64,000 nt of DNA from Gammaproteobacteria bacterium (GTDB taxonomy: Bacteria; Pseudomonadota; Gammaproteobacteria; Pseudomonadales; Cellvibrionaceae): positions 62,001 to 126,000 of the forward strand of contig JAGKWO010000002.1 in the NCBI GenBank assembly GCA_021151835.1, given 5' to 3'. The notes below the pieces were generated by a model. The model was not told the origin of the DNA. It searched no databases and saw nothing but the letters and a program-made list of their open reading frames with translations. Below are positions 54,707 through 63,723 of this stretch, piece by piece (position 1 is the stretch's first letter; every line of letters starts with the position of its first letter). The position numbers and the translations under genes were made by a program.

Positions 54707-57052
54707 GTGAAAAGAACGGTCATTTTCATCGCGCTTTTTAGTCTCACATCCGCGGCGATGGCCCAGACTGGCAAACCGCCCGCAGACTCAATCCACGCGA
54801 ATGTTCCCGTATTAACGGAAAAGCAAAAATCGCGTTTACCCTGGTCATGGCAGCCGGTAAAAAATAGTGAGGTTCCCGCACCGGCGCATTTATCCTGGGT
54901 ACGCACGCCGATCGATGCGTTTATTCTTGCCAAACTGGAAGAGAAAAAAATCAAACCGTCAGCGGATACCGATCGCGGTACCTTTATTCGTCGCGCGACA
55001 CTGGATGCCTGGGGCGTAATTCCAACGCCGGAGGAGGTAAAAGCATTTGAAGCTGATCGCTCACCAAAAGCCTATGAAAAATTGGTTGATCGCTTGCTCG
55101 CATCACCGCATTACGGCGAACGCCAGGCACGCCGCTGGCTGGATTTGGCGCGCTATGCTGATAGCGGTGGTTTTGATAATGATGAAACGCGCCCGAATCT
55201 CTGGCGTTATCGCGATTACGTCGTTAACGCATTTAACCAGGATAAGCCGTTCAACCAATTTATTCAGGAACAACTCGCTGGCGATGAATTGTGGCCCGAC
55301 CGCCAGGAAGCCTTGATTGCCACCGGATTTCTGCGCAGCTTTCCCGACAATCCGAATGGCCGCAACCTGGTCCAGAAAAAATACCAGCACACGACAGATA
55401 TTACCGACACTGTCGGAAAAGTTTTCCTGGGGCAAACTGTTGAGTGCGCACGCTGCCACAATCACAAGCTCGATAAGATTTCGCAAAAAGATTACTTCGC
55501 TTTACAGGCATTCTTTGCCAACACCAGCGTACGCGATGATATTCCCGCCGCAATAGGTGCACAGGAAATCGCCTATAAAGAAGCGGCGGCAAAATATGAA
55601 GCGGAAATAGCTCCCATCAATGCCGCAAAAAAAGCGTTGATTGATCCCGTGCGTGAACAAGCCAATAAATATTTGAAGGAACGTTATGACAACGACACAC
55701 TGGTGTCGCTTAACAAGCCTGAAAAAGAATGGAATGCCCATGATCGCTGGATTAATAATTATTACGGTCCCTATGTCGATGATGATCGGCTCGCAGGTTA
55801 TCTACAGGATACCTCCACCGATAAAACCGCGCCGGATTACAATCCAAAACACGTCGATTTATGGAAGCAATACGACAAACTACGCAAACAAGGCCGTGAA
55901 ATAGCGGCGCGATTAAAACCGCAAGGCTCGCTCTACCTTTCCGCGGCAACTGAATTGGGGCACGCTGACGCGCCACCAACATTTGTTTACTTCGGCGGTA
56001 TCCAGGAGCGGCCGCTGGAAGAAGTGCAACCGGCATTTCCGGAAAGTATTACCAGCGAAAAGCCGGTCATAGTTCCTACCGCGACTTCATCCGGTCGTCG
56101 CACTGCTCTGGCAAACTGGATTACCAGCGAAAAAAATCCGCTGACTGCACGCGTATTTGTTAATCGTGTTTGGGAGCAATATTTTGCACGCGGCATTGTA
56201 GATACTGTCAGTGACTTTGGCCGTGCCGGTGGCAAGCCCACACATCCGGAATTACTCGATTACCTTGCTACCAATTTTGTGAAAGAAGGCTGGAGCGTAA
56301 AACAATTACATCGCCAGATTTTATTATCCAGTGTGTATCGCCAATCCTCAGCGGAACGCGATGATGAGGTACGCAAACTTGACCCGGATAATAAATTGCT
56401 TGCGCTGTTTCCACGCAAACGCCTTGAAGCGGAACAAATTCGCGATTCACTACTGGTTGCAGCAGGCAAGTTAAATGACAAGCAAGGTGGTCCCGGTGTG
56501 TTCCCGCCGATTCCTGCCAATCTGGTGACCGGTAATTCCAACACCGATGGTCAACCATTCTGGAAAACGTCGGCTGACAGTGCGGATTTTTATCGCCGCA
56601 GTATTTACATTTTCAATCGCCGCAGTGTGCCCTATCCGCTGCTGCAAACATTTGATCTTGCAGGAACCCAGGAAGTGCATAGCAAGCGCGATGTCACCAC
56701 TACACCGTTACAAGCACTCACGCTTTATCACAGCGACATTGTATTTGGTTTATCGCAAGCGCTGGCTGGACGTGTCATTGCTGAAGGTGGAAAAAATGAA
56801 AAAGCCCAGCTTGATCGCCTTTACCAAATTTTATTTGCCCGCAAGCCGGATAAAGCAGAACGCAAATTATTGCAAGCTTACCTGAATGACCAGGAAAAAA
56901 TTATTCGTGAAAAAGCCATTTCCGGAAAGCTGGCAATAAACCAGCCCACCGGCTTGAAGGATGTGAACAGCGTTGACCCTATCCGGGCGGCAGCGCTGGT
57001 TGATTTGGTTCATACCGTAGCAAACTCCAACGAATTTGCTTATCGGCTCTAA
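54707..57052 (+). CDS. Secreted DUF1549/DUF1553 protein with CxxCH motif (Planctomycete type)
   Basis: Exported protein of 781 aa. Signal peptide ends near residue 20 (AMAQ). The DUF1549 part (about 65-265) has PIDAFILAKLEEK, RRATLDAWGVIPTPEEV, SPHYGERQARRWLDLARYADS and the heme-type motif CARCH at residues 247-251; the DUF1553 part follows (about 470-750) with FVNRVWEQYFARGIV and RRLEAEQIRD-like sequence. The order is that of Planctomycete cytochrome C domain proteins without the first heme domain. The start is GTG at 54707 with GGAG ten bases upstream. Biochemical function is not known; DUF1501 follows as usual. Confidence 0.9.
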   Translation: MKRTVIFIALFSLTSAAMAQTGKPPADSIHANVPVLTEKQKSRLPWSWQPVKNSEVPAPAHLSWVRTPIDAFILAKLEEKKIKPSADTDRGTFIRRATLDAWGVIPTPEEVKAFEADRSPKAYEKLVDRLLASPHYGERQARRWLDLARYADSGGFDNDETRPNLWRYRDYVVNAFNQDKPFNQFIQEQLAGDELWPDRQEALIATGFLRSFPDNPNGRNLVQKKYQHTTDITDTVGKVFLGQTVECARCHNHKLDKISQKDYFALQAFFANTSVRDDIPAAIGAQEIAYKEAAAKYEAEIAPINAAKKALIDPVREQANKYLKERYDNDTLVSLNKPEKEWNAHDRWINNYYGPYVDDDRLAGYLQDTSTDKTAPDYNPKHVDLWKQYDKLRKQGREIAARLKPQGSLYLSAATELGHADAPPTFVYFGGIQERPLEEVQPAFPESITSEKPVIVPTATSSGRRTALANWITSEKNPLTARVFVNRVWEQYFARGIVDTVSDFGRAGGKPTHPELLDYLATNFVKEGWSVKQLHRQILLSSVYRQSSAERDDEVRKLDPDNKLLALFPRKRLEAEQIRDSLLVAAGKLNDKQGGPGVFPPIPANLVTGNSNTDGQPFWKTSADSADFYRRSIYIFNRRSVPYPLLQTFDLAGTQEVHSKRDVTTTPLQALTLYHSDIVFGLSQALAGRVIAEGGKNEKAQLDRLYQILFARKPDKAERKLLQAYLNDQEKIIREKAISGKLAINQPTGLKDVNSVDPIRAAALVDLVHTVANSNEFAYRL

Positions 57053-57089
57053 TTTCAATTGTCATTTAACGAGTTAAAAGGAACATATT

Positions 57090-58532
57090 ATGAGTAATTC
57101 ACGTCGCGACTTTTTATTAAAAACAGGCTACGGCCTCGGCGGTTTGGCATTGACCAGCGTGTTGCCTGGCGGCGGATTGTTTGCCACACCTGTGTTAGCT
57201 GCTGAACTGGCCGATCCGCTTGCACCTAAAAATCCCCATTTTGCTGCGAAAGTAAAATCGGTAATCTGGCTCCACCAAAACGGTGCGCCATCTACGCTGG
57301 ATCTTTATGATTACAAACCGGAATTAATCAAACGCGCAGGTCAGGAAATTGCGCCTTCATTTTTAAAAGGCCTTAACGTTGCCATTCGAGGCGGCACCGG
57401 AAAATTGTACGCATCAAACCGCACATGGAAACAATACGGTGAGAGTGGTGCATGGTTTTCTGATTTATTACCCAACCTGGCAAATCACGCTGACAAACTC
57501 GCATTTATCAAGTCAAGCGTGACTGTAGGTGCAACACACGATATTTCAATCCTTAAATTAAATACTGGCTCACTCAATCCGGGCCGTCCGACCCTCGGGG
57601 CCTGGATCAATTATGCATTGGGTTCAGCGAATCCGGATCTGCCTTCCTATGTAGCGCTTTACAACGATTTGAAAGAACCGCGCGGCGGCAGCAGCAATTG
57701 GACTTCCGGATTTTTGCCCGCCGTTTATCAAGGCACGCCTTTCCGTCCCGGTGATTCACCCATCTTGCATTTGGAACGTCCGGAAAACTTTTCAGCCGAA
57801 CAGCAAACCAATAGCCTTGGTTTGTTAAATAAACTTAATAAACTGGGCTATGCGGATTACGCACACGACACTGAATTGCAAGCGCGCAATCGCTCGTATG
57901 AACTGGCATCGCGCATTGAAGTGGCAGCACCGGAAGCAGTCGATATCAGTAAAGAAACCGATGCAACCAAAGAGCTATATGGTCTGAATGATGAAGTCAG
58001 TAAAGGTTATGGTACCAATTTATTGCGTGCACGCCGGTTAGTGGAGCGCGGAGTGCGCTTCATCCAGGTAATCTCCGGAGAGCAGGAGATTCGTGGCGAA
58101 AATCGCAACTGGGATGCACACAATAGTCTCGACGAAAATCACGGCAAACATGCACGCGCTGTTGATAAACCGATCGCCGGTTTATTGGAAGATTTGAAAT
58201 CGCGCGGCTTACTCGATTCAACCCTGATCGTATGGACTTCGGAGTTTGGCCGAACTTCTTATGGGCAAAGTGGTAACGGGCGCGACCATAATCCGTGGGG
58301 TTACACCCAATGGCTTGCAGGTGGCGGCGTGAAAGCAGGTTTCACTTACGGTGAAACGGATGAAGTAGGTTTGCGTGCAGTGGGTGAAAATGTTGTAGAT
58401 ACCTATGATTTGCATGCAACCGTATTGCATTTGCTCGGGTTGAATCACTTGAAAACAACCTTCCTGCAAAATGGTCGCTCCGAACGGCCAACCGTAGTGT
58501 ATGGAAAAGTCGTCAAAGAATTGCTGGCTTAA
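57090..58532 (+). CDS. Tat-exported DUF1501 protein
   Basis: Protein of 480 aa with a twin-arginine signal (SRRDFLLKTGYGLGGLAL) cleaved near VLAAE, so it is exported folded. DUF1501 proteins have an alkaline phosphatase/sulfatase-like fold: WLHQNGAPSTLDLYDYKP at the start, GATHDI in the middle, and TSEFGRT with GRDHNPWG near residues 390-405 supplying metal-type D and H residues. It lies 37 bases after the DUF1549/1553 gene, the pairing standard in Planctomycetes. Function unknown; a secreted hydrolase is possible. Confidence 0.92.
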   Translation: MSNSRRDFLLKTGYGLGGLALTSVLPGGGLFATPVLAAELADPLAPKNPHFAAKVKSVIWLHQNGAPSTLDLYDYKPELIKRAGQEIAPSFLKGLNVAIRGGTGKLYASNRTWKQYGESGAWFSDLLPNLANHADKLAFIKSSVTVGATHDISILKLNTGSLNPGRPTLGAWINYALGSANPDLPSYVALYNDLKEPRGGSSNWTSGFLPAVYQGTPFRPGDSPILHLERPENFSAEQQTNSLGLLNKLNKLGYADYAHDTELQARNRSYELASRIEVAAPEAVDISKETDATKELYGLNDEVSKGYGTNLLRARRLVERGVRFIQVISGEQEIRGENRNWDAHNSLDENHGKHARAVDKPIAGLLEDLKSRGLLDSTLIVWTSEFGRTSYGQSGNGRDHNPWGYTQWLAGGGVKAGFTYGETDEVGLRAVGENVVDTYDLHATVLHLLGLNHLKTTFLQNGRSERPTVVYGKVVKELLA

Positions 58533-58595
58533 CACATCGAACATTTTTGTTAATATTTTTTAGGCGCTCATCGTCACCGGTCAAGGAATGCGTGG

Positions 58596-58630
58596 GCCGT
58601 CCGTGTAGCCATATACCGGGCGGCTTTTTT
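58596..58630 (+). terminator. Intrinsic terminator of the DUF1549-DUF1501 unit
   Basis: GCCGTCCG (58596-58603) pairs with CGGGCGGC (58617-58624) with one G-T pair, then six T residues. Confidence 0.8.
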
Positions 58631-58940
58631 ATCAAGGCAAAGAAGACCCACCAAAACACCTTGTGTTTTTATTTAATCCACACAAAAAAATTACCAAAGA
58701 AAATCCATTAAAGCTTATAACCACATGCCATGGTTATTGCTGATAAAAATCTAAGTAACCATTTGCTTTGCGCCAATTATCGCTGCCATAATCCAATCGT
58801 ACACACAAGTAAAGTATCGAACTCACTAAGTCGTGCGTCGAAAATCCCACAAGGTCGTGGGATTTTTTTTGACTTTAAAATAGTAAAAATCCATTCAATC
58901 CATGATGCCTTTACCTTTAATTGAAAAACGGAGCTTCTCT
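58631..58940. other. Leader region with an orphan terminator before the MBL gene
   Basis: 310 bases between two plus-strand terminators and the MBL start. TATAAC at 58716-58721 could be a -10 box with a poor -35 (TTACCA, 58691-58696). RNA from there would end at 58870. It may be a small RNA or an attenuated leader of the next gene. Confidence 0.4.
58841..58870 (+). terminator. Orphan intrinsic terminator upstream of the MBL gene
   Basis: AAAATCCCAC (58841-58850) pairs perfectly with GTGGGATTTT (58857-58866) around AAGGTC, followed by a T run to 58870. No plus-strand gene ends between 58630 and here. Confidence 0.85.
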
Positions 58941-59864
58941 ATGTCACTCATCAAGCGTCAAACGCTTTTTACCTTAACCGCAGCGCTATTTTTTATTGCC
59001 AGTGCCCAGGCCCAACAACAGCAAATTGATTACAATACGGTAGAAATAAAAACCAATAAAATCGGTGACAACCTTTATACCCTGGAAGGTGCGGGCGGAA
59101 CGATCAGCGCCCTCACCGGGCCGGATGGTATATTTTTAGTGGATTCACAATTCGCTCCCCTCACCGACAAATTAGTTGCCGCATTAAAAAAGATTTCCAA
59201 CCAACCAATACGTTATCTGGTAAATACCCATGTACATGGCGACCATACCGGTGGCAATGAAAATTTTGCCAAACAGGGGGCCATTCTTTTTAGTCGCGAT
59301 CAGCTGCGTGCGCGCTTGGCGAACCCCAATCCCGCGCCTGATGGCACACCCGGTAAACCCGCGCCCGCCAAAGCATTGCCAGTTATTACTTACGACAATC
59401 AAGTGACCCTGCATATTAATAATGAAGAAGTTCGTTTGATTCCTATTCGTGTTGCCCACACCGACGGCGATACCCTGGTGCAATTTACCAAACAGGATGC
59501 CTTGGCTACCGGTGACTACTTCCGTTCAACTGGCTACCCTGTGGTTGATTTAACCAATGGCGGCACATTGCGCGGGATTCTGGATGGCCTCGGTGCAACT
59601 ATTGGCCGCGCCGGCCCCAAAACCAAAATCATTCCCGGCCACGGCCCGATTACCGACCGCAATGGCCTTATTGCTGCGCGCGATTTGATTCTGGCCGCAC
59701 GCGACAAAATTTCCCCGCTTGTTGCACAAGGAAAAACCGTGGAAGAAGTGCTCGCATTAAATCCAACCAAAGAATTTGATGCAAAAGTGGACGGTGTAAC
59801 CCCGCAAAGTACGGAACGTTTTGTACGCTGGCTTTACACAGAAATAAAAAACGGAAAATCGTAA
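58941..59864 (+). CDS. Secreted metallo-beta-lactamase-fold hydrolase
   Basis: Exported protein of 307 aa with a signal peptide ending at AQAQ (about residue 25). The zinc motif HVHGDH is at 97-102 (H97, H99, D101, H102), with later ligands H168-like in RVAHTDGDTLV and H in IIPGHGPITD. The family includes quinoprotein-relay-associated and other MBL enzymes; it is not a clear antibiotic beta-lactamase. ACGGAG lies eight bases before the ATG at 58941. Substrate unknown. A strong terminator 71 bases upstream implies its own promoter or attenuation. Confidence 0.88.
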   Translation: MSLIKRQTLFTLTAALFFIASAQAQQQQIDYNTVEIKTNKIGDNLYTLEGAGGTISALTGPDGIFLVDSQFAPLTDKLVAALKKISNQPIRYLVNTHVHGDHTGGNENFAKQGAILFSRDQLRARLANPNPAPDGTPGKPAPAKALPVITYDNQVTLHINNEEVRLIPIRVAHTDGDTLVQFTKQDALATGDYFRSTGYPVVDLTNGGTLRGILDGLGATIGRAGPKTKIIPGHGPITDRNGLIAARDLILAARDKISPLVAQGKTVEEVLALNPTKEFDAKVDGVTPQSTERFVRWLYTEIKNGKS

Positions 59865-60255
59865 TTAAAATGTAGGGCTGGAGCGTATTCAACAATAAGA
59901 TTTATTCTCCAGCCAACGCTGTTAGTTTTAACGCACCCGGTTGCACGCCTGCAATTTCCCCTTTAATAAATTCCGCACCTTATAAAAAAAACTGCTGCTT
60001 GATTATCACTAATATCAGTGAGCACAATTACGCAGAAAACCGTATTTCAACCAGGCATTGCAATAGATCCAGCAATAATTTTTTATTTATCAACACTAAA
60101 AACCATCATAAAAACCAAATGCAATATTTATATTTCCCCAATTTTAATTACCCGATACATTCCATTCTCTTGTAAAAGTTAGCGCGGCTATTTGGCATAG
60201 ATATCGCAATTCCTCCTGCATCGGTATTGTAATTAACCCAGCGAAAGGAAAATTT
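59865..60255. other. Intergenic region before the large TonB receptor
   Basis: 391 bases, AT-rich. A hairpin GGCTGGAG/CTCCAGCC (59876-59883 with 59907-59914) follows the MBL stop, without a T run. A -24/-12 candidate lies at 60193-60208. No coding sequence seen. Confidence 0.5.
60193..60208 (+). promoter_or_regulatory. Sigma-54-like promoter of the TonB receptor
   Basis: TGGCATAGATATCGCA keeps GG (60194-60195), ten bases, then GC (60206-60207). The -24 box differs by one base and the -12 box reads TCGC for TTGC. Transcription would start near 60219, 37 bases before the ATG. Confidence 0.4.
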
Positions 60256-63108
60256 ATGCGTCTGAAGCCTGCACTGCGCCATCAATATTTATCTATTCAA
60301 GTTAAAAAAAAGAGCACTCGTATTTTTTTATTGGCAATCAGTGCATCCAGTTTTTTATCCCTATCGGTAATGGCCGCTCCCGCTGTGAACGACAACCGTG
60401 ATGGAAGTAATAGTGTTCCTCCAGCCGAGGTTAACGATGATCTCGCACCAGCAGCGCCACAACAATTATCAGCCGATCAATTAACACCGGATCAACTATT
60501 GGAGCAAGACCCAACTGCCGCTGGCCGTAACAATAGCCAGGGAATTGAAGAGGTTATCGTCGGTGGCAAAAAAGTCATTTTGCCATTGCGCAGTGTTAAA
60601 GATGTGCCCATTTCAATTTCAGTTGTTTCCGGTAATGAGCTGGAAAAATTTGAAGTGACGCGCTTTCAGGATGTATTGAAAAAATTGGGCAATGTACGCA
60701 TCGCCGGCCAAACCGGCCTGGTAACCGGGCAAAATTTATCGTTACGCGGAATTGGTTTTCCCGGTGGCAGCCCGCAAGATCCTGGTATTGGCGTGAGCGT
60801 TGACGGTGTGAGTTATGCGTTTACCGATATGGCCGGCAGTTTTAATTTTTATGATCTGGAATCGGTTGCTGTGACGCGCGGAGCACAGGGAACACAAGGT
60901 GGCCTGGCCGCGAACTATGGCCGCATTACGTTTCGCACCCACGCGCCGACTTTTGACGATGAAGTACAAGCATCGATAACCGCCGGGCAACGCAATACCT
61001 TAATCACCCGCGCTGCTGTTGGAGGTGCGGTGATAGATGACCTGCTGGCTTATCGTGTGACGTTTTTACGCGAGCAAGCCGACGGTCCTTTTATCAATCA
61101 TTATGACATCACCCAATCACTGTATAACCGCGACCGGACCTCCGCAAAAATCCAGTTACTGCTGACACCGGATGAAAATTTCAGTGCACATTTGAGTGCG
61201 GATTTCACACCCAAAGGTGCTGAATACGGTTCGTCTTCGTTCGGAGCATTCTCACGCGCAACACCGGATCATTATGACACTCTCGATCCCAAAACCGGTT
61301 TGCCGATTCCCGTAGTACAGGAACTTGAACCCGCTGGCCGGTTGGAACGACGCTGGTTTAAGCAAGACCAAAGTTATAACTACCTTGATCCCGACGGAAC
61401 AAAAAACCGCGTTGAACGCAGCGATGGGCCGCCGCAAGAACGCGATACTGGCGGTGCCTCATTAGAACTCAATTGGAAGCCTGGTAATTACACAGTGAAT
61501 TCGATTACCGCGGCACGCGATTTTACCTTTGCATGGCACGGTAAAAATACCGGACTGCGCGATGTTTTTGACATCATGCGCGAACCATCACAGGCCTGGA
61601 ACAATTACAAACAATTAAGTGAAGAGCTCAGTATTGCATCATCGGATATCGAAACCGGTTTTGGTAAATTCAATTACAAAACCGGTGTTTTTTATTTACA
61701 CACAGAAGCGCGCACCGGGCAACCCGGCTGGGGCACGCGTTTTGGTTCTGATGCAGGCGCTTATTACGCAACTGTCAGCCAATACAATGCATTGGATGTC
61801 GATGCTGCAGGGCGGTATCTTTTACTCAACTCGGTTGATCGTTTAAATATTGCTGCACACACCAAAACCGAGGGCGATAAGCTGGCGTGGTTTGGCAATA
61901 TCGATTGGAATCCCACCGAGCGTACCAGCATTAATGTTGGTGTGCGTATCTCGGATGAAAAATCACATCAATTGCAGTCTGCCAGTTACATTTCCCACCA
62001 GGGTTATGCACCGGAATTAAATCCGGTTGCGGTAAACAACGTGCAACTTGGCGGATTTCAAAGTGATGCCAGGGGCGAACTGGACCCGGCAAGAAATTCA
62101 TTGGCACAATTTGCCCTGGCCGATTCCGTTGCCCTTAAATATTTTAAGGTACCTGCTTACGCCAGCCTGAATGCCACACAAAAAAATCAGGTGGCGCAAG
62201 CCAAAGCGATACGTGCCGCGCGTATCGGCGGTGTTTATCAAACTACAGCCGCAGAACCCTTTGATGATGTATTAACCGGAGCCAATATAAGCCCGAACTT
62301 TCAAATCAATGATAACCACACCGTGTATTTTTCCTGGCAACACGGTGAAAAGGCGGGCGTATCACAAATTGTCGGAGCGACCAGAGAAGGCGGAAAATCG
62401 GCGCTGACTAAAGCAGAAAAAACCAATAACTATGACTTGGGATGGAAAGCCAATCTACTAAATGACAATTTAATCCTCAGCACCAGCATTTATTATCTGG
62501 ATATCAATAATTACATCCAATCACTTTATTATTACGATGCTGAACAGACCCGGATTAATGACGACGGCAAACCGGCTTATACCGCAGGCTTGGGTAATGT
62601 TCCAAAAATTACTGCCAGGGGCATTGAGTTTGATGCAGCCTATACACTCAATAACACTACGCTGCGTTTTGCCGGCGCGTACAGCGACCCCCGCTATAAA
62701 GATTTCCAGTACGCGGCAAAACCACCGGAATTAGGTGGCCTGCCATCGGCCCCGCCCTACTACGATGTCAGCGGCAAAACCATCGCGGGTGCCTCCAAAG
62801 TCTCGTTCAATATTTCACTTGAGCATACCGAATTGGTTTTCGGGGATAACGAATTGCACGGCAATATCAATTACAACTATGTGAGCAGTTTTAATCCCAA
62901 TACCTCGTTATCCCGTTATGCAAAACAGGATGGTTATGGATTGACGGACCTCGCAATTGGTATCGCCACCAATAATCGCAAAGTCGATTTCACCCTGATT
63001 GTGCGCAACCTGTTTGAGGTGGAGTACGGCAGCCTTTACGACTGGAACAGTTTTTCACCCAGCGAGCCGCGCTGGATCGGCGTAAGTTTGAGTAGCAAAT
63101 TCTTTTAA
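60256..63108 (+). CDS. TonB-dependent outer-membrane receptor with a long N-terminal extension
   Basis: Outer-membrane active transporter of 950 aa. A long signal region ends near residue 40 (SVMA-APA). Then comes an unusual polar stretch with DQLTPDQLLEQDP, before the TonB-box start GIEEVIVGGKK near residue 95. The plug has NVRIAGQTGLVTGQNLSLRGIG and VAVTRGAQGTQGGLAANYGRI, which resemble FecA/iron-chelate or sugar receptors loosely. The barrel ends in GVSLSSKFF. AAAGGA lies eight bases before the ATG. Cargo unknown; neighbours suggest nitrogen-containing or organic compounds. Confidence 0.9.
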   Translation: MRLKPALRHQYLSIQVKKKSTRIFLLAISASSFLSLSVMAAPAVNDNRDGSNSVPPAEVNDDLAPAAPQQLSADQLTPDQLLEQDPTAAGRNNSQGIEEVIVGGKKVILPLRSVKDVPISISVVSGNELEKFEVTRFQDVLKKLGNVRIAGQTGLVTGQNLSLRGIGFPGGSPQDPGIGVSVDGVSYAFTDMAGSFNFYDLESVAVTRGAQGTQGGLAANYGRITFRTHAPTFDDEVQASITAGQRNTLITRAAVGGAVIDDLLAYRVTFLREQADGPFINHYDITQSLYNRDRTSAKIQLLLTPDENFSAHLSADFTPKGAEYGSSSFGAFSRATPDHYDTLDPKTGLPIPVVQELEPAGRLERRWFKQDQSYNYLDPDGTKNRVERSDGPPQERDTGGASLELNWKPGNYTVNSITAARDFTFAWHGKNTGLRDVFDIMREPSQAWNNYKQLSEELSIASSDIETGFGKFNYKTGVFYLHTEARTGQPGWGTRFGSDAGAYYATVSQYNALDVDAAGRYLLLNSVDRLNIAAHTKTEGDKLAWFGNIDWNPTERTSINVGVRISDEKSHQLQSASYISHQGYAPELNPVAVNNVQLGGFQSDARGELDPARNSLAQFALADSVALKYFKVPAYASLNATQKNQVAQAKAIRAARIGGVYQTTAAEPFDDVLTGANISPNFQINDNHTVYFSWQHGEKAGVSQIVGATREGGKSALTKAEKTNNYDLGWKANLLNDNLILSTSIYYLDINNYIQSLYYYDAEQTRINDDGKPAYTAGLGNVPKITARGIEFDAAYTLNNTTLRFAGAYSDPRYKDFQYAAKPPELGGLPSAPPYYDVSGKTIAGASKVSFNISLEHTELVFGDNELHGNINYNYVSSFNPNTSLSRYAKQDGYGLTDLAIGIATNNRKVDFTLIVRNLFEVEYGSLYDWNSFSPSEPRWIGVSLSSKFF

Positions 63109-63160
63109 TCGACAAGCAACATAATTTCTTGCTGCGTGAAAAAAACGCAGCAAGAATTAA

Positions 63161-63529
63161 TTAATGGCTAATCATCCACGGACGCATGGAGGGAAACATT
63201 TTATTCCCGCCAGCGGTGTACATCAGGTTGGATTTGCGAATCGGCTTATCACCGCAACCGCAGCCTTTACCGTGTTTATGCTCGCGTCGCGCTTTTTGTT
63301 CAGCGCGATAGTCAGGCGTTGAAAAAACCGGGGCATTCATCGCCGTTTCATTGCGTTGATGGGCCATGCGGTTTTCTTTTTTCATATCCAGGAATTCCGG
63401 TGCGAGCATAATTACCCGCGCGCATAATTTTGCACAGGTCGGGCACGCCATCGGTTTGCTGGAATCTTCCATAGCGGCTAATTCGTAAAACAACCCATGG
63501 TCGGCGCATTTGTAGTCGTAAACAGGCAT
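63161..63529 (-). CDS. fmdB: FmdB-family zinc-ribbon regulatory protein
   Basis: Small protein of 122 aa. The N-terminal zinc ribbon uses C in YDYKCADHG and the pair CPTC near residue 30, as in FmdB proteins (putative regulators of formamidase). A basic middle region and a second Cys cluster KGCGCG near residue 93 follow. The start is ATG at 63527-63529 with AGGTGA upstream; GTG three codons earlier is possible. It follows fmdA, as in Methylophilus, with a stem-forming repeat between them. Confidence 0.9.
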   Translation of the reverse strand: MPVYDYKCADHGLFYELAAMEDSSKPMACPTCAKLCARVIMLAPEFLDMKKENRMAHQRNETAMNAPVFSTPDYRAEQKARREHKHGKGCGCGDKPIRKSNLMYTAGGNKMFPSMRPWMISH

Positions 63530-63573
63530 TACAATCACCTAATAAATAAGGAACTGGCAGAATCTACAAGGAT

Positions 63574-63673
63574 GGGAGCCGGTATTTACTTCGGGACCGT
63601 ATGCAGCATGGATGCTGCATCCGAGCCTACAGGGATGTATTCACGGCGTGTCCCGAAGTGAATACCGGAGCCC
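63574..63673 (+). repeat. Long stem-forming repeat, copy B (fmdA-fmdB gap)
   Basis: Outer arms 63574-63597 and 63650-63673 pair over 24 positions: 21 Watson-Crick, one G-T (63587/63660) and two mismatches. Inside is a hairpin ATGCAGCA-TGGA-TGCTGCAT (63601-63620) and then the core AGCCTACAGGGA plus GTATTCACGGCGTGTC, shared with copy A except one base. The core is on the plus strand although both flanking genes are on the minus strand. Confidence 0.85.
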
Positions 63674-63723
63674 AGCCCGCATCGATTAAAAATTACTGTA
63701 ATTCAACACTATTTATTTCTCTG

